From Nakamurella flava (lineage in GTDB: Bacteria > Actinomycetota > Actinomycetes > Mycobacteriales > Nakamurellaceae): a stretch of 64,000 nucleotides of DNA. The stretch spans positions 868,001 through 932,000 of the forward strand of contig NZ_SZZH01000001.1 of assembly GCF_005298075.1 (NCBI RefSeq), read 5' to 3'. Made by a program: the position numbers and the translations under genes. The notes below the pieces were generated by a model, which worked only from the letters and a program-made list of their open reading frames with translations, did no database searches and was not told the origin of the DNA. Shown in pieces: positions 28,437 through 37,761 of the stretch; within the stretch, counting starts at the first letter, position 1; each line of letters starts with the position of its first letter.

Positions 28437-29695
28437 GCATCTCCGCCAGCCCGCAACCCGGCTCGAGCACGTTCGCCGTCCTGAGCACGGTCAACCGCCG
28501 GCTGACCGGCGCCGGGCACCGGGTCGACACGCTCCGGTTGCGTGATCTGCCGCCGTCGGCGCTGCTGGCCGCGGACGTCACCGACCCGGCCATCTCCGTC
28601 GCGCTGGAACAGGTCCGGGAGGCCGACGCGTTGGTGGTGGCCACGCCGATCTACCAGGCGTCGTACGCCGGCTTGCTCAAGGTGTTCCTCGATGTCGTCC
28701 CGCAGTTCGGGCTGCGGGGCAAGGCGGTGTTGCCGATCGCCACCGGCGGGTCCACGGCGCACGTGCTGTCGGTCGACTACGCGCTGCGGCCGGTGCTGTC
28801 GGTGCTCGGCGCGTCGGTGGCTCCGGGCTGGTTCGTGCCATCGCCCCATGTCCGCCACTGGCCGGACGGGGGAGTGCTGGTCGACGCGGCGTCCGCCGGC
28901 CCTCTGGCCCAGGTCGTCACCGAGTTCCTGGCCACGCTCACACCACCAGCCGGGGGGCCGGCCCTGGCGGCCGAGGTGCCCATCCGGGTGGATCGACCGG
29001 CCGGGCCGCCGGTGTCGCCGGTGGCCGGATCGGGTGACCTGACGGTCCTGACCCTGGATCCCGACGATCCCCGGCTCGCCCCGCTGCTGACCGACCTGCG
29101 CGTCGAGTACGGCTCCCGTTACGGCCGGGACACCCCGAACTCGTTGCTCACCGAGGTGCCGGTCAGCGACTTCCGTTCGCCCCACGGCGCTTTCCTGCTG
29201 TTGCTGGAGAACGGTGTCCCGGTCGCCGGTGGGGCGCTGCGCCGCCGCGACGCCGACACCGCCGAGGTCAAGCGCATGTGGACCGCCTCCGGGCACCGAC
29301 GGCGCGGACTGGGCCGGCGGGTCCTCGCCGAACTGGACCGTACCGCCGGATCGCTCGGCTACCGGCAGCTCTACCTGACGACGGGACCCCGCCAGCCGGA
29401 GGCCCGCGCGCTCTACCTGGCCGCCGGCTTCACCCCGTTGTTCGACGTCGCCGCCGACCCCGAGACCATCGGCCCGCTGCCGTTCGTCAAGCCGGTCCGC
29501 GACGTGCCGGCCCGGCCGGTGGCCGACCTGGCGCCGGTGACGGTGGCCGTCGGCCCGGGCGAGGCATGCGAGCGTGAAACGACTCTCGTCGGCTGCCGTC
29601 AGGGTGGCCCGGACCGCTCCCGCGACCTGGCGGTGGCCCAGGTGCGACGTCAGGTGCACAGCCGACTGATCGACCAGAGCGGACCGACGCCATGA
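28421..29695 (+). CDS. Fusion: NADPH-dependent FMN reductase (SsuE-like) + GNAT acetyltransferase
   Basis: A 424-residue two-domain protein. Residues 1-170 are a flavodoxin-like FMN reductase with SASPQPGSST and TPIYQASYAGLLKVFLD, resembling SsuE, which supplies reduced FMN to monooxygenases. Residues about 205-350 are a GNAT N-acetyltransferase with the acetyl-CoA loop SGHRRRGLGRRVL and QPEARALYLAAGF. A 60-residue tail follows. GTG 28421 has AAAGGAG five bases upstream and overlaps the preceding gene. I see no frameshift at the junction, so the fusion looks genuine. N-acetylation plus flavin supply in one chain suggests a step on an amino-acid-like thiol compound. Confidence 0.87.
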   Translation: MARILSISASPQPGSSTFAVLSTVNRRLTGAGHRVDTLRLRDLPPSALLAADVTDPAISVALEQVREADALVVATPIYQASYAGLLKVFLDVVPQFGLRGKAVLPIATGGSTAHVLSVDYALRPVLSVLGASVAPGWFVPSPHVRHWPDGGVLVDAASAGPLAQVVTEFLATLTPPAGGPALAAEVPIRVDRPAGPPVSPVAGSGDLTVLTLDPDDPRLAPLLTDLRVEYGSRYGRDTPNSLLTEVPVSDFRSPHGAFLLLLENGVPVAGGALRRRDADTAEVKRMWTASGHRRRGLGRRVLAELDRTAGSLGYRQLYLTTGPRQPEARALYLAAGFTPLFDVAADPETIGPLPFVKPVRDVPARPVADLAPVTVAVGPGEACERETTLVGCRQGGPDRSRDLAVAQVRRQVHSRLIDQSGPTP

Positions 29696-31776
29696 CGGTG
29701 CGCTCCGACGCGGCCCGGATCGACCGTCGAGGCGGCCGGCCCGCCGATGCCACCCCCCGCCACCGCCGCCTCGTCGTCGTCGGCGGCGGGCCGCGGGCGT
29801 TCGGAGTGCTCGAGCGGATCGCGGCCAACGCCCAGAGGTGGCCTGCGGCGGCCGAGCTGGAGATCGTGGTCGTCGACCCGCACCCGGCGGGAGCCGGCCG
29901 GATCTGGCGCGACGACCAGTCCGGTCTGCTGTGGATGAACTCGGTGGCCCGGGACGTCACGGTTTTCCCCGACACCTCGGTGACCATGGCCGGACCGGTG
30001 GTCGCCGGACCCGCACTGCACGAATGGATGGCCGGTGAGGGCCGACCCGGGCTCGCCGCCGCGGGACTGCTGGATGAGGCCGACGTGACCGGTCCGGACG
30101 GGTTCGCCTCCCGCCGCATCCAGTCCCGGTACCTGGACTGGGCGTGGCGGCGGGTGCTGGCCGCCCTGCCGCCCGCGATCCGGGTGACCCAGCACACCAC
30201 CACCGCGCTCGCGGTCACCGACACCGGATCCGCCCGTCAGCAGGTCGATCTGGCCGACGGGACCACGCTGACCGCCGATGCGGTGGTGCTGGCCCAGGGC
30301 TATCTGGATCGCAGCCTGTCGGACGCGGACCAGGCGTTCGCGCGAGCCGCCGAACGTCATGCTCTGACCTACATCCCGCCCGGTCCCACCGCCGACCTCG
30401 ACCTGTCGGCGCTGGGCGCCGGCGAATCCGTCGTCGTCCGGGGGATGGGCCTGGCCTTCGTCGACCTCGTCGTGCTGCTCACCCAGGGACGGGGCGGACG
30501 GTTCCACGAAGAGGACGGACGACTGCGCTACGAGGCGTCGGGGGCCGAGCCCGTGCTGTACGTCGGTTCGCGCCGCGGGGTTCCTTACCACGCCAAGCTC
30601 GGTTACCGGCGGTCGGTCACCGGGCCGGCGACCACCCGCTACCTGACTGCAGCGGCCGTCGCGGCGCTGCCACGCAACGACCGGGGACACCTCGACTTCC
30701 GCAAGGATGTGTGGCCGCTGGTGGTCCGCGAGCTGGCGGTCGCCCACTACGAGGAGTTGTTCTCGCGGCACCCGGACCGCACGACGGTGCCGTGGAGCGA
30801 GTTCCTCCACCGGTTCGAGAACGGCTTTGTCGTCGACACTCTCGAGCACTCGTCGTTCGGTCGCTACCTGACCGCAGCCGTCCCGGCGGCGGCCGACCAC
30901 TTCGATCTGCCCCGCATCGACCGCCCGTTCGCCGGCCATCGGTTCGCCGACGCGCACGCGGTGGACCGCGCGGTGGCCGATCACGTCGCCGAGGATCTCC
31001 GCCGCCGCGCCGACCCGTCCTTCTCGCCCGACGCCGCCGTGTTCGACGCGCTGCTGGCCGTTTTCGGTGCCCTGGCCGGGGCCCTGCGTTCCGGATCGAT
31101 CGGCCCGGCGGACCGGGTCCGGTGGGTGGAGAACCGCTTCCACGGGCTGTTCTCGTTCCTCGCCAGCGGGCCGCCCCCTCGTCGGCTGGTCGAGCTGCTG
31201 GCCCTGCAGGAGGCCGGCCTCGTCCACTTCCTCGGGCCGGACATCACCGTGCAGCTTCGCGGCGGCCGGTTCGTCGCGTCCTCACCGGCCGCTCCCGGGA
31301 CGGTCACCACCCGGGCCCTGGTGGACGCCCGGCTGACCCGGCCCGACGTCCTGGCGGCCACCGACCCGATCATCCGTGGGCTGCTGGCGACCGGCCAACT
31401 GGCGGCCGAGGACATCGTCGACGACGACGGAGTCGCGCTCGGCGGCGGACAGCTGCTGGCCGACGCGTCCGGTCGGGCGATCCGGGCCGACGGCTCGGTG
31501 CATCTCCGGCGCTTCCTGCTCGGCCCGTCGGTCTCCGGCTCGGCCGGGTCGGCCGGTTTCGCCCGGCCCGGCTTCAACGGTCCGGGTTTCCGGCAGAACG
31601 ACGCGGTGGCCCGCGACCTGCTGGAGCTGCTGAGCGCCGACGTCCACAGTGGCTCAGCCGCCGGACCCCACACCCGCGACCCGCGGCGCCCGACTCTGCC
31701 CGCCGACCACCCACCGGGGCACCGCGCCACCGTCGACCACCACCTGCCCTCCGATCGAAAGGTCGCCGTTCGATGA
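29692..31776 (+). CDS. FAD/NAD(P)-binding protein (FAD_NAD_binding_9 family)
   Basis: A 694-residue protein with an N-terminal Rossmann motif VVVGGGPRAFGVLERI (about 24-39) typical of the family that includes HI_0933-like and adenylate-forming-cluster oxidoreductases. A second landmark is VVLAQGYLDRSLSD. No membrane segments. ATG 29692 overlaps the previous stop (ATGA). It may be an N-hydroxylating or C-S-oxidising flavoenzyme, or a reductase for the operon's monooxygenases; sequence does not decide. Confidence 0.8.
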   Translation: MTVRSDAARIDRRGGRPADATPRHRRLVVVGGGPRAFGVLERIAANAQRWPAAAELEIVVVDPHPAGAGRIWRDDQSGLLWMNSVARDVTVFPDTSVTMAGPVVAGPALHEWMAGEGRPGLAAAGLLDEADVTGPDGFASRRIQSRYLDWAWRRVLAALPPAIRVTQHTTTALAVTDTGSARQQVDLADGTTLTADAVVLAQGYLDRSLSDADQAFARAAERHALTYIPPGPTADLDLSALGAGESVVVRGMGLAFVDLVVLLTQGRGGRFHEEDGRLRYEASGAEPVLYVGSRRGVPYHAKLGYRRSVTGPATTRYLTAAAVAALPRNDRGHLDFRKDVWPLVVRELAVAHYEELFSRHPDRTTVPWSEFLHRFENGFVVDTLEHSSFGRYLTAAVPAAADHFDLPRIDRPFAGHRFADAHAVDRAVADHVAEDLRRRADPSFSPDAAVFDALLAVFGALAGALRSGSIGPADRVRWVENRFHGLFSFLASGPPPRRLVELLALQEAGLVHFLGPDITVQLRGGRFVASSPAAPGTVTTRALVDARLTRPDVLAATDPIIRGLLATGQLAAEDIVDDDGVALGGGQLLADASGRAIRADGSVHLRRFLLGPSVSGSAGSAGFARPGFNGPGFRQNDAVARDLLELLSADVHSGSAAGPHTRDPRRPTLPADHPPGHRATVDHHLPSDRKVAVR

Positions 31777-32699
31777 CGCTCACGACCACCCACCCACGAG
31801 GCCATTCCGGACCGGTCGCACCGCCGGCCGAACCCGGGGCCGGATCCGAGGAGGCGATCGCGTCCTGGCGGGCCTGGCGGGCCACCCGGTCCGCCGAGTT
31901 GCGCCGCCCGCACGGTTGGCTCAGCCTGGCCGGCTTCGCCTGGTTGACCCCGGACGCGATCGACGTGCCCGGGCTGCCGGGACGCTGGTCCGCGGACGAC
32001 GAGACGGTCACCCTCGCCGCCCGCACCTCCGACGCGCTGTACCCGGTCGGCGAATCGCGGCGCACCGACACCGTCGATGTGCCGGCCGATCCCTTCGCCG
32101 TCCCGTCGAGCGGGTCGCTGGCCGGAACCGTGCGGTTTCCGGTGCCGGACGGCGCGTCGGTGCTGGCGGTCCGGCACGGCGACCGCCAGGTCGAGCTGCT
32201 GCGCCGGGCCGGCCGGCCGGCCCTGCGCATCCGGGACCCGCACGCCGCCACCCGAACCGGGTTCCGGGGCATCCCCACCTTCGACTGGACCGACACGTGG
32301 CTGCTCACGGCCCGTTTCGTCCCGACGCCGGAGCCCGTGGCCGAGGTGGTGCTGACCGCCCGTCCCGACCTGCTCACCACCGCGGTCACCCACGGCCGGG
32401 TCGATTTCTCGGTGGCGGGGACCCCGGTGTCGTTGGCCGCGACGGTCGGCGGCGACGGGGGACTGACCGTCGCCTTCCGCGACCTCACCAACGGCGTCCT
32501 GACGGCGCCGTGGCGCGTGCTGAGCACGGCGGCACCGGACGAGCGGCATCAGGTGCTGCTGGACTTCAACCGGGCGGTCAACCCGCCGTTCGCGTTCACG
32601 GCCCACGGCACCTGCCCGGCCCCCGTCGCCGCCAACCGAGTCCCGGTGGCCGTCACCGCCGGCGAACAGGCTCCGCTGGTCCCGGGGAGCGCGCGATGA
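31773..32699 (+). CDS. DUF1684 protein
   Basis: A 308-residue soluble protein. Family landmarks are RRPHGWLSLAGFAWL (about residues 44-58) near the start, the FRGIPTFDWTDTWLL segment and LLDFNRAVNPPFAFT near the end. The function of DUF1684 is unknown. Its placement between flavoenzymes, with four-base overlaps to both neighbours, argues for a role in the same pathway, for example as a hydrolase or binding protein. That is context only. Confidence 0.85.
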   Translation: MTLTTTHPRGHSGPVAPPAEPGAGSEEAIASWRAWRATRSAELRRPHGWLSLAGFAWLTPDAIDVPGLPGRWSADDETVTLAARTSDALYPVGESRRTDTVDVPADPFAVPSSGSLAGTVRFPVPDGASVLAVRHGDRQVELLRRAGRPALRIRDPHAATRTGFRGIPTFDWTDTWLLTARFVPTPEPVAEVVLTARPDLLTTAVTHGRVDFSVAGTPVSLAATVGGDGGLTVAFRDLTNGVLTAPWRVLSTAAPDERHQVLLDFNRAVNPPFAFTAHGTCPAPVAANRVPVAVTAGEQAPLVPGSAR

Positions 32700-33268
32700 C
32701 CGCCATCGTCGCCGTCCGCGACCCGCGGGTCGTCGTGCTGGTCGGCAACCCCAAAGCCGGGTCGAGGACCCGCCAGCTCGCCGAGCGCACCGCGGACGCC
32801 ATCGTCCCGGGGGCCGACGCGACGACCGTCGACATCGCCACGCTGGCCGGGGGGCTGCTCGTCCCGTGGCAGCTGTCGGCCGAAGCTGCGGCCGCCGTCG
32901 ACGCGGTACTCGCCGCCGATCTGGTCGTGCTGGGAACCCCGACCTACAAGGCGTCCTACCCCGGGGTCCTCAAGCTGTTCCTCGACGCGTTCGCCGCCGG
33001 CTCGCTGACGCGCACGATCGTCCAGCCGGTGATCACGGCCGGAGGTGAGGTGCATCGACACCTGGTCGACATCCACCTTCGCCCGGTGCTCACCGAGCTC
33101 GGCGCGCTGACACCGGTGCCCTCCCTGATCATCACCGAGTCCGAGATCGGCCGGTTCTCCGAGCTGCTGGACGAGCACGTCCTTCAGCACGGCCCCGCCC
33201 TGCGTGCCGTCCTCGATGCGGTGGCCGGTCGACCCACCACCACCCCCACTGCGGAGGCTCTGCGATGA
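32696..33268 (+). CDS. NADPH-dependent FMN reductase
   Basis: A 190-residue flavodoxin-like reductase with LVGNPKAGSRT near the start and TPTYKASYPGVLKLFLDAF, which matches the SsuE/MsuE type and the first domain of the fusion at 28421. It should supply FMNH2 to the two monooxygenases encoded immediately downstream. ATG overlaps the DUF1684 stop, and its own stop overlaps the next ATG. Confidence 0.9.
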   Translation: MTAIVAVRDPRVVVLVGNPKAGSRTRQLAERTADAIVPGADATTVDIATLAGGLLVPWQLSAEAAAAVDAVLAADLVVLGTPTYKASYPGVLKLFLDAFAAGSLTRTIVQPVITAGGEVHRHLVDIHLRPVLTELGALTPVPSLIITESEIGRFSELLDEHVLQHGPALRAVLDAVAGRPTTTPTAEALR

Positions 33269-34413
33269 CCACCACGCCCCTGTTGATCGGCGTCGCCCTG
33301 GACGGAGCCGGCTGGCACCCCGCCGCCTGGCGGGAGCCGACCGCCCATCCGGCCGCCCTCTTCGCCAGCCGCACGTGGGTCGAACTGGCCCGGACCGCGG
33401 ACACCGGCGGGCTCGACTTCCTCACCCTCGAGGACGTCTTCGCCCCGGCGGCCGACGGGAGTGCCCCGGTCCGGCTGGACGCCACGCTGCTGGCCGCCCG
33501 GCTCGCCCCGGTCACCACCGCGATCGGTCTGCTGCCCTCGGTCGCGGCCCAGCAGACCGAGCCGTTCCACGCGGCCAAGGCCATCGCCACCCTCGACTAC
33601 GCGGCGACCGGACGGGCCGGCGTCCTGGTGCGCGCGTCCACCTCGCCCGCCGAATACGCCCACCTCGGTCGTCGTACCGGACCGGCCCCGGCGGCCGAAC
33701 GCTACGGCGAGGTGGCCGACTACGTCGAGGTGCTGCGACGGCTGTGGGACAGCTGGGAGGACGACGCCGAGATCCGCGACGCCGCGACCGGCCGGTTCGT
33801 CGACATCGACAAGCTGCACTACATCGACTTCGCCGGGCCGCACTTCTCGGTCAAGGGGCCGTCCATCACGCCCCGTCCGCCGCAGGGGCAGCCGCCGGTC
33901 GCGGTGACGGTCGACGCGTCCGCCCTCACCGACCCGACGGCGCTGCGGGCCGCGGTGCGTGGGGCCGACCTGGTGCTGGCGCCGGCGGCCGACGTCGGGG
34001 AATTCGGGGTCGCTGCGGACCGCATCCGCGCGAGCGCTCCGACGCCGGACCAGGGTCCGGCGATCGTCGCCGAGATCGCTGTCGCGCTGGACCGTCCCGG
34101 GGATCCGGCCGATCGGCGTCTGGCCCGGCTGGACGGCCGGCAGTCCTGGTCGTCCCCGACCGCGGTCGTCGGCGGTTCGGCCGACGCGGTCGCCGACACC
34201 ATCGGGCGCTGGCAGGCGGCCGGGGCGGACGGTGTCCGGCTGCGCCCGGCGGTCCTGCCCGACGACCTGCACGCCATCACCGACGACCTGCTGCCCGCCC
34301 TGCGCGCCCGTGGGCTGACCCGCCCGGCCGAGAACGCGGCCGCCACCTTCCGGGACAGGCTGGGTCTGGCCCGTCCCGAGAACCGTTACGCCACCTCAGG
34401 AGTCAGCGCATGA
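33265..34413 (+). CDS. LLM-class flavin-dependent monooxygenase
   Basis: A 382-residue luciferase-fold protein. Segments such as LARTADTGGLDFLTLEDVF, VTTAIGLLPSV and HYIDFAGPHFSVKGP are typical of bacterial LLM oxidoreductases linked to N-acetyl-cysteine-conjugate or sulfonate breakdown. It is expected to use FMNH2 and O2 to oxidise or cleave C-S bonds. It overlaps neighbours by four bases on both sides. Confidence 0.88.
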   Translation: MTTTPLLIGVALDGAGWHPAAWREPTAHPAALFASRTWVELARTADTGGLDFLTLEDVFAPAADGSAPVRLDATLLAARLAPVTTAIGLLPSVAAQQTEPFHAAKAIATLDYAATGRAGVLVRASTSPAEYAHLGRRTGPAPAAERYGEVADYVEVLRRLWDSWEDDAEIRDAATGRFVDIDKLHYIDFAGPHFSVKGPSITPRPPQGQPPVAVTVDASALTDPTALRAAVRGADLVLAPAADVGEFGVAADRIRASAPTPDQGPAIVAEIAVALDRPGDPADRRLARLDGRQSWSSPTAVVGGSADAVADTIGRWQAAGADGVRLRPAVLPDDLHAITDDLLPALRARGLTRPAENAAATFRDRLGLARPENRYATSGVSA

Positions 34414-35786
34414 CCAGCCCCCGTCCCCGCAAGCAGGTCCACCTCGCCGCGCACTTCCCGGGGGTCAACAACACCACGGTGTGGAGCGACCCCCGGTCGG
34501 GCAGCCACATCGAGTTCGACTCCTTCGTGCGTTTCGCGCAGATCGCCGAACGGGCCAAGTTCGACTTCCTGTTCCTGGCCGAGGGGCTGCGGCTGCGCGA
34601 ACAGAACGGCCGGATCTACGACCTCGACGTCGTCGGCCGCCCGGACACGTTCACCGTGCTGGCCGCCCTGGCCGCGGTCACCGACCGGCTGGGTCTGACC
34701 GGCACCATCAACTCGACGTTCAACGAGCCGTTCGAGGTGGCCAGCCAGTTCGCCTCCCTCGACCATCTGTCGGACGGCCGGGCCGCCTGGAACGTCGTCA
34801 CTTCCTGGGACGCGTTCACCGGTGAGAACTTCCGCCGCGGCGGGTATCTCCCGGAGTCGGACCGGTACGAGAGGGCGCAGGCGTTCCTCGACGCGGCCAC
34901 CACGCTGTTCGACTCCTGGGACGGGGTCGACGTGGTCGCCGACGCCGAGTCCGGCCGGCTGTTCTCCGCCGACGAACCCGGCACCTACGCGATCCGCGAC
35001 GACTTCTTCGACATCGCCGGACGTTTCCCGGTGCCGACCAGCCCCCAGGGCCGGCCGGTGATCTTCCAGGCCGGCGATTCCAAGCGCGGCCGGGAGTTCG
35101 CGGCCGCGTCGGCCGACGCGATCTTCACCCGGCACGGGACGCTCGACGCCGGCCAGGCGTTCTACGCCGACGTCAAGGGGCGCCTGTCCCGCTACGGACG
35201 CACGCACGACGAACTGCTGGTCCTGCCGGCCGCGACGTTCGCGCTGGCCGACACCGACGAGCAGGCGGCGGAACTCGCGGCCGAGATCCGCCGCCAGCAG
35301 GTCAGCCCGCAGACCGCCCTGCGGTTCGCCGAGCAACTGTGGAACCGCAACCTCTCCGACTACGACCCGGACGGCCCGGTCCCGGAGTTCGACCCGGTCG
35401 AGGGCGAGCACACCATCGCGCGGGGCCGGGCCAGCGTCCGCCAGCACGGCGACCGGCTCACCGAAGCCCAGCGGTGGCGCCGGCTGGGCGCCGAGAAGGG
35501 CCTGTCCCTGCGGGAGGTGGTCATCGAGGTCACCGGCCGGCAGAACTTCATCGGCTCCCCGGAGACGATCGCCGCCACCATCGACCGGTACGTGCAGGCC
35601 GACGCCAGCGACGGCTTCATCCTCGTCCCGCACATCACCCCGGACGGGTTGGCCGAGTTCGCCGACCGGGTGGTGCCGCTCCTGCAGGAGCGGGGCGTGT
35701 TCCGGACCGAGTACACCGGGACCACCCTGCGGGACCACCTCGGCCTGCGGGTGCCGACCCCACGGTCGCTGGCCGGCGCCCGATGA
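34410..35786 (+). CDS. NtaA/DmoA-family FMN-dependent monooxygenase
   Basis: A 458-residue two-component monooxygenase. Landmarks are QVHLAAHFPGVNNTTVWSDP, FDFLFLAEGLRLRE and the SDGRAAWNVVTSWD block, all typical of NtaA, DmoA, SnaA and B. subtilis YtnJ/YxeK. YxeK-type enzymes split S-modified N-acetyl-cysteines, and DmoA splits dimethyl sulfide, so a C-S bond cleaving role is plausible. ATG 34410 overlaps the previous stop. Confidence 0.9.
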   Translation: MTSPRPRKQVHLAAHFPGVNNTTVWSDPRSGSHIEFDSFVRFAQIAERAKFDFLFLAEGLRLREQNGRIYDLDVVGRPDTFTVLAALAAVTDRLGLTGTINSTFNEPFEVASQFASLDHLSDGRAAWNVVTSWDAFTGENFRRGGYLPESDRYERAQAFLDAATTLFDSWDGVDVVADAESGRLFSADEPGTYAIRDDFFDIAGRFPVPTSPQGRPVIFQAGDSKRGREFAAASADAIFTRHGTLDAGQAFYADVKGRLSRYGRTHDELLVLPAATFALADTDEQAAELAAEIRRQQVSPQTALRFAEQLWNRNLSDYDPDGPVPEFDPVEGEHTIARGRASVRQHGDRLTEAQRWRRLGAEKGLSLREVVIEVTGRQNFIGSPETIAATIDRYVQADASDGFILVPHITPDGLAEFADRVVPLLQERGVFRTEYTGTTLRDHLGLRVPTPRSLAGAR

Positions 35787-36523
35787 CCGGCACGCTGCCC
35801 GTCCCGGATCTCGGCCTGCCCGCCGATCCGACTCTCGGCGACCCGGTGCTGGACCAGCCGGTCTGGGCCTCACTGCTCGGCGTGCACGGTCGGCTGGCCG
35901 AGCGGCACCGCCGGGCCGCCCGCTACCACCCCGACGTCGCCGGTTTCGTGGCCCTGTCGGACCCCGACGACCCGGCAGCCTGGGCCGATCTGGCCGCCCT
36001 GGTCGGGCCGGGGGTCACCGTGGCGCTGTCCGGCGTTACCGCGCCACCGCCACCCGGCTGGCGGATCGGCGAGGACCTGCCCGGCGTACAGATGGTCGAC
36101 GTCTCCGTGGACAAACGACCCGACCCGGAGGCGATACGGCTGACCCGGGAGGACGTCCCGGAAATCCTGGACCTCGTCGACCGGACCCGGCCGGGCCCGT
36201 TCCGCCCGGGGACCATCGAGCTCGGCACCTACCTGGGCATCCGGCGGGGTGGACGACTGGTCGCAATGGCCGGCGAGCGTCTGCACCCACCGGGATGGAC
36301 CGAGATCAGCGCCGTGTGCACCGATCCCGGATACCGGGGCCAGGGTCTGGCGACCCGCTTGGTGTCCGCGGTCGGCGCCGGTATCGCGGCCCGCGGCGAA
36401 CGGGCGCTGCTGCACGCCTGGGCCGGCAACGTCTCGGCCATCCGGCTGTACGAATCGCTGGGCTTCCGACTGCGCCGCACGACCCGGTTCGCCCAGTACA
36501 CGACCCCGGAGGATGCCTCATGA
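35783..36523 (+). CDS. GNAT N-acetyltransferase
   Basis: A 246-residue protein whose C-terminal half (about 110-240) is a GNAT domain with the acetyl-CoA pyrophosphate loop DPGYRGQGLATRLV and AGNVSAIRLYESLGF. The N-terminal half is poorly characterised. In B. subtilis sulfur operons, GNATs acetylate S-modified cysteines before flavin cleavage, so a similar protecting step is a fair guess here. It overlaps both neighbours by four bases. Confidence 0.87.
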   Translation: MTGTLPVPDLGLPADPTLGDPVLDQPVWASLLGVHGRLAERHRRAARYHPDVAGFVALSDPDDPAAWADLAALVGPGVTVALSGVTAPPPPGWRIGEDLPGVQMVDVSVDKRPDPEAIRLTREDVPEILDLVDRTRPGPFRPGTIELGTYLGIRRGGRLVAMAGERLHPPGWTEISAVCTDPGYRGQGLATRLVSAVGAGIAARGERALLHAWAGNVSAIRLYESLGFRLRRTTRFAQYTTPEDAS

Positions 36524-37749
36524 CGGCGGTGCTCGGGGCGGTCGAGCCGACGGGCCTGGCCCGGCCGACGGTGAGTCTCGAGACCGCCCGTCGGCTCACC
36601 GCTCTCACCGCCGGGTTCCCGCTGCAACCGGTGGGACCGGGCAGCATCCCGTTGAGTGGTGGGATTCCCGCCCCGGACGTCCTGCCGGTGGCCGAACTGG
36701 CCGAGAGTTTCGCGACCGTCCTGACCGACCCGGCCGCCGCCACCGTGTCCCTGCCCTACGCGCGGCCCGAGGGCGTGGCCGAGCTCAGGGCGTGGCTGGC
36801 CGACCGGGAGGGCGTCGCCGACCCGGACCGCATCCAGGTGACCGACGGGGCGCTGCACGCCATCTCGCTGATCATGCAGGCCGTGCTGGATCCCGGTGAC
36901 CTGGTGCTGGTCGAGAGCCCCACCTTCCCGCTGGCCCTGCGCCTGCTGCAGTATCACGGGGCCCGGTGGGAACCGGTGCCGGTCGACGCGCACGGACTGG
37001 ACGTCGACGAACTGGAACGGCGGCTGCGGGCCGGGGTGCGCCCCCGAATGCTCTACCTGATCCCGGACTTCCAGAACCCGACCGCGGTGACCCTCTCGGC
37101 CCAGCGCCGCACCCGGTTGGTCGAGCTGGCCGAGCGGTACGGTTTCGTCGTCCTGGCCGACAACCCCTACCAGGAGCTGACTTTCGGTGGTAATCCGCTG
37201 CCCGGGTTGGACGTCGGCTCCGATCGGGTCGTCCGGGCGAACACGTTCTCCAAGACGCTGGGCCCGGGGTTGCGGACCGGCTGGCTGGTGCTGCCCCGGT
37301 GGTTGCGGGAACCGGTCACGGTGGTCAGGGCCAACACCGACCAGTTCACCTCCCTGGTCACCCAGCGGGCCATCGCCGACCTGGTGACCCGGCCGGGCCG
37401 ATTCGAGCAGATCGTGCAGCGGGCGCGGGTCGCGTACGCCCGCCGGGCCGCGACCCTGCGCGCCGCTCTGCTGGCCGAGACCGACGGGGCCCTGGCGGTT
37501 CCCGACGTCGACGGCGGCATCTTCCTGTGGGCCCGGATCACCCGGCCCGGTCTGGACGCCGATCAGGTCCTGGAACGGGCGCTGCTGGAGGGGACGAACT
37601 TCCAGCCGGGTCGGCACTTCGACGCGGCCAGCAGCGACGGCTCCGGCCCGGCGTACCGCCGGCACCTGCGGCTGGGGTTCTCCGCAGTCGCCGAGGACGA
37701 CCTCGTCGAGGCGGCCCGACGGTTGGGCCGTGCGGTCCGTGCGCAGTAG
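36520..37749 (+). CDS. PLP-dependent aminotransferase (class I/II, MocR/LysN-like)
   Basis: A 409-residue fold-type I aminotransferase. PLP lysine lies in NTFSKTLGPGLRTGW and the PLP-anchoring Asp/Tyr pair in VLADNPYQELTF. IPLSGGIPAPDVLP near the start is typical of the 2-aminoadipate/valine-pyruvate group. It is the last gene of the 12-gene operon and could transaminate the amino acid left after sulfur release. The stop codon lies inside a palindrome shared with the convergent gene. Confidence 0.9.
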   Translation: MTAVLGAVEPTGLARPTVSLETARRLTALTAGFPLQPVGPGSIPLSGGIPAPDVLPVAELAESFATVLTDPAAATVSLPYARPEGVAELRAWLADREGVADPDRIQVTDGALHAISLIMQAVLDPGDLVLVESPTFPLALRLLQYHGARWEPVPVDAHGLDVDELERRLRAGVRPRMLYLIPDFQNPTAVTLSAQRRTRLVELAERYGFVVLADNPYQELTFGGNPLPGLDVGSDRVVRANTFSKTLGPGLRTGWLVLPRWLREPVTVVRANTDQFTSLVTQRAIADLVTRPGRFEQIVQRARVAYARRAATLRAALLAETDGALAVPDVDGGIFLWARITRPGLDADQVLERALLEGTNFQPGRHFDAASSDGSGPAYRRHLRLGFSAVAEDDLVEAARRLGRAVRAQ

Positions 37750-37761
37750 CCGCTAGCGGCT
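37748..37761. terminator. Palindrome across two convergent stop codons
   Basis: AGCCGCTAGCGGCT spans the aminotransferase stop (37747-37749) and the LysE stop on the other strand. It is a short possible bidirectional terminator; only three bases separate the genes. Confidence 0.45.

Noticed and set aside
29650-31227. Minus-strand frame opposite the FAD/NAD-binding gene
   Set aside because: Shadow frame; the plus strand has a clear Rossmann motif and coupled start.
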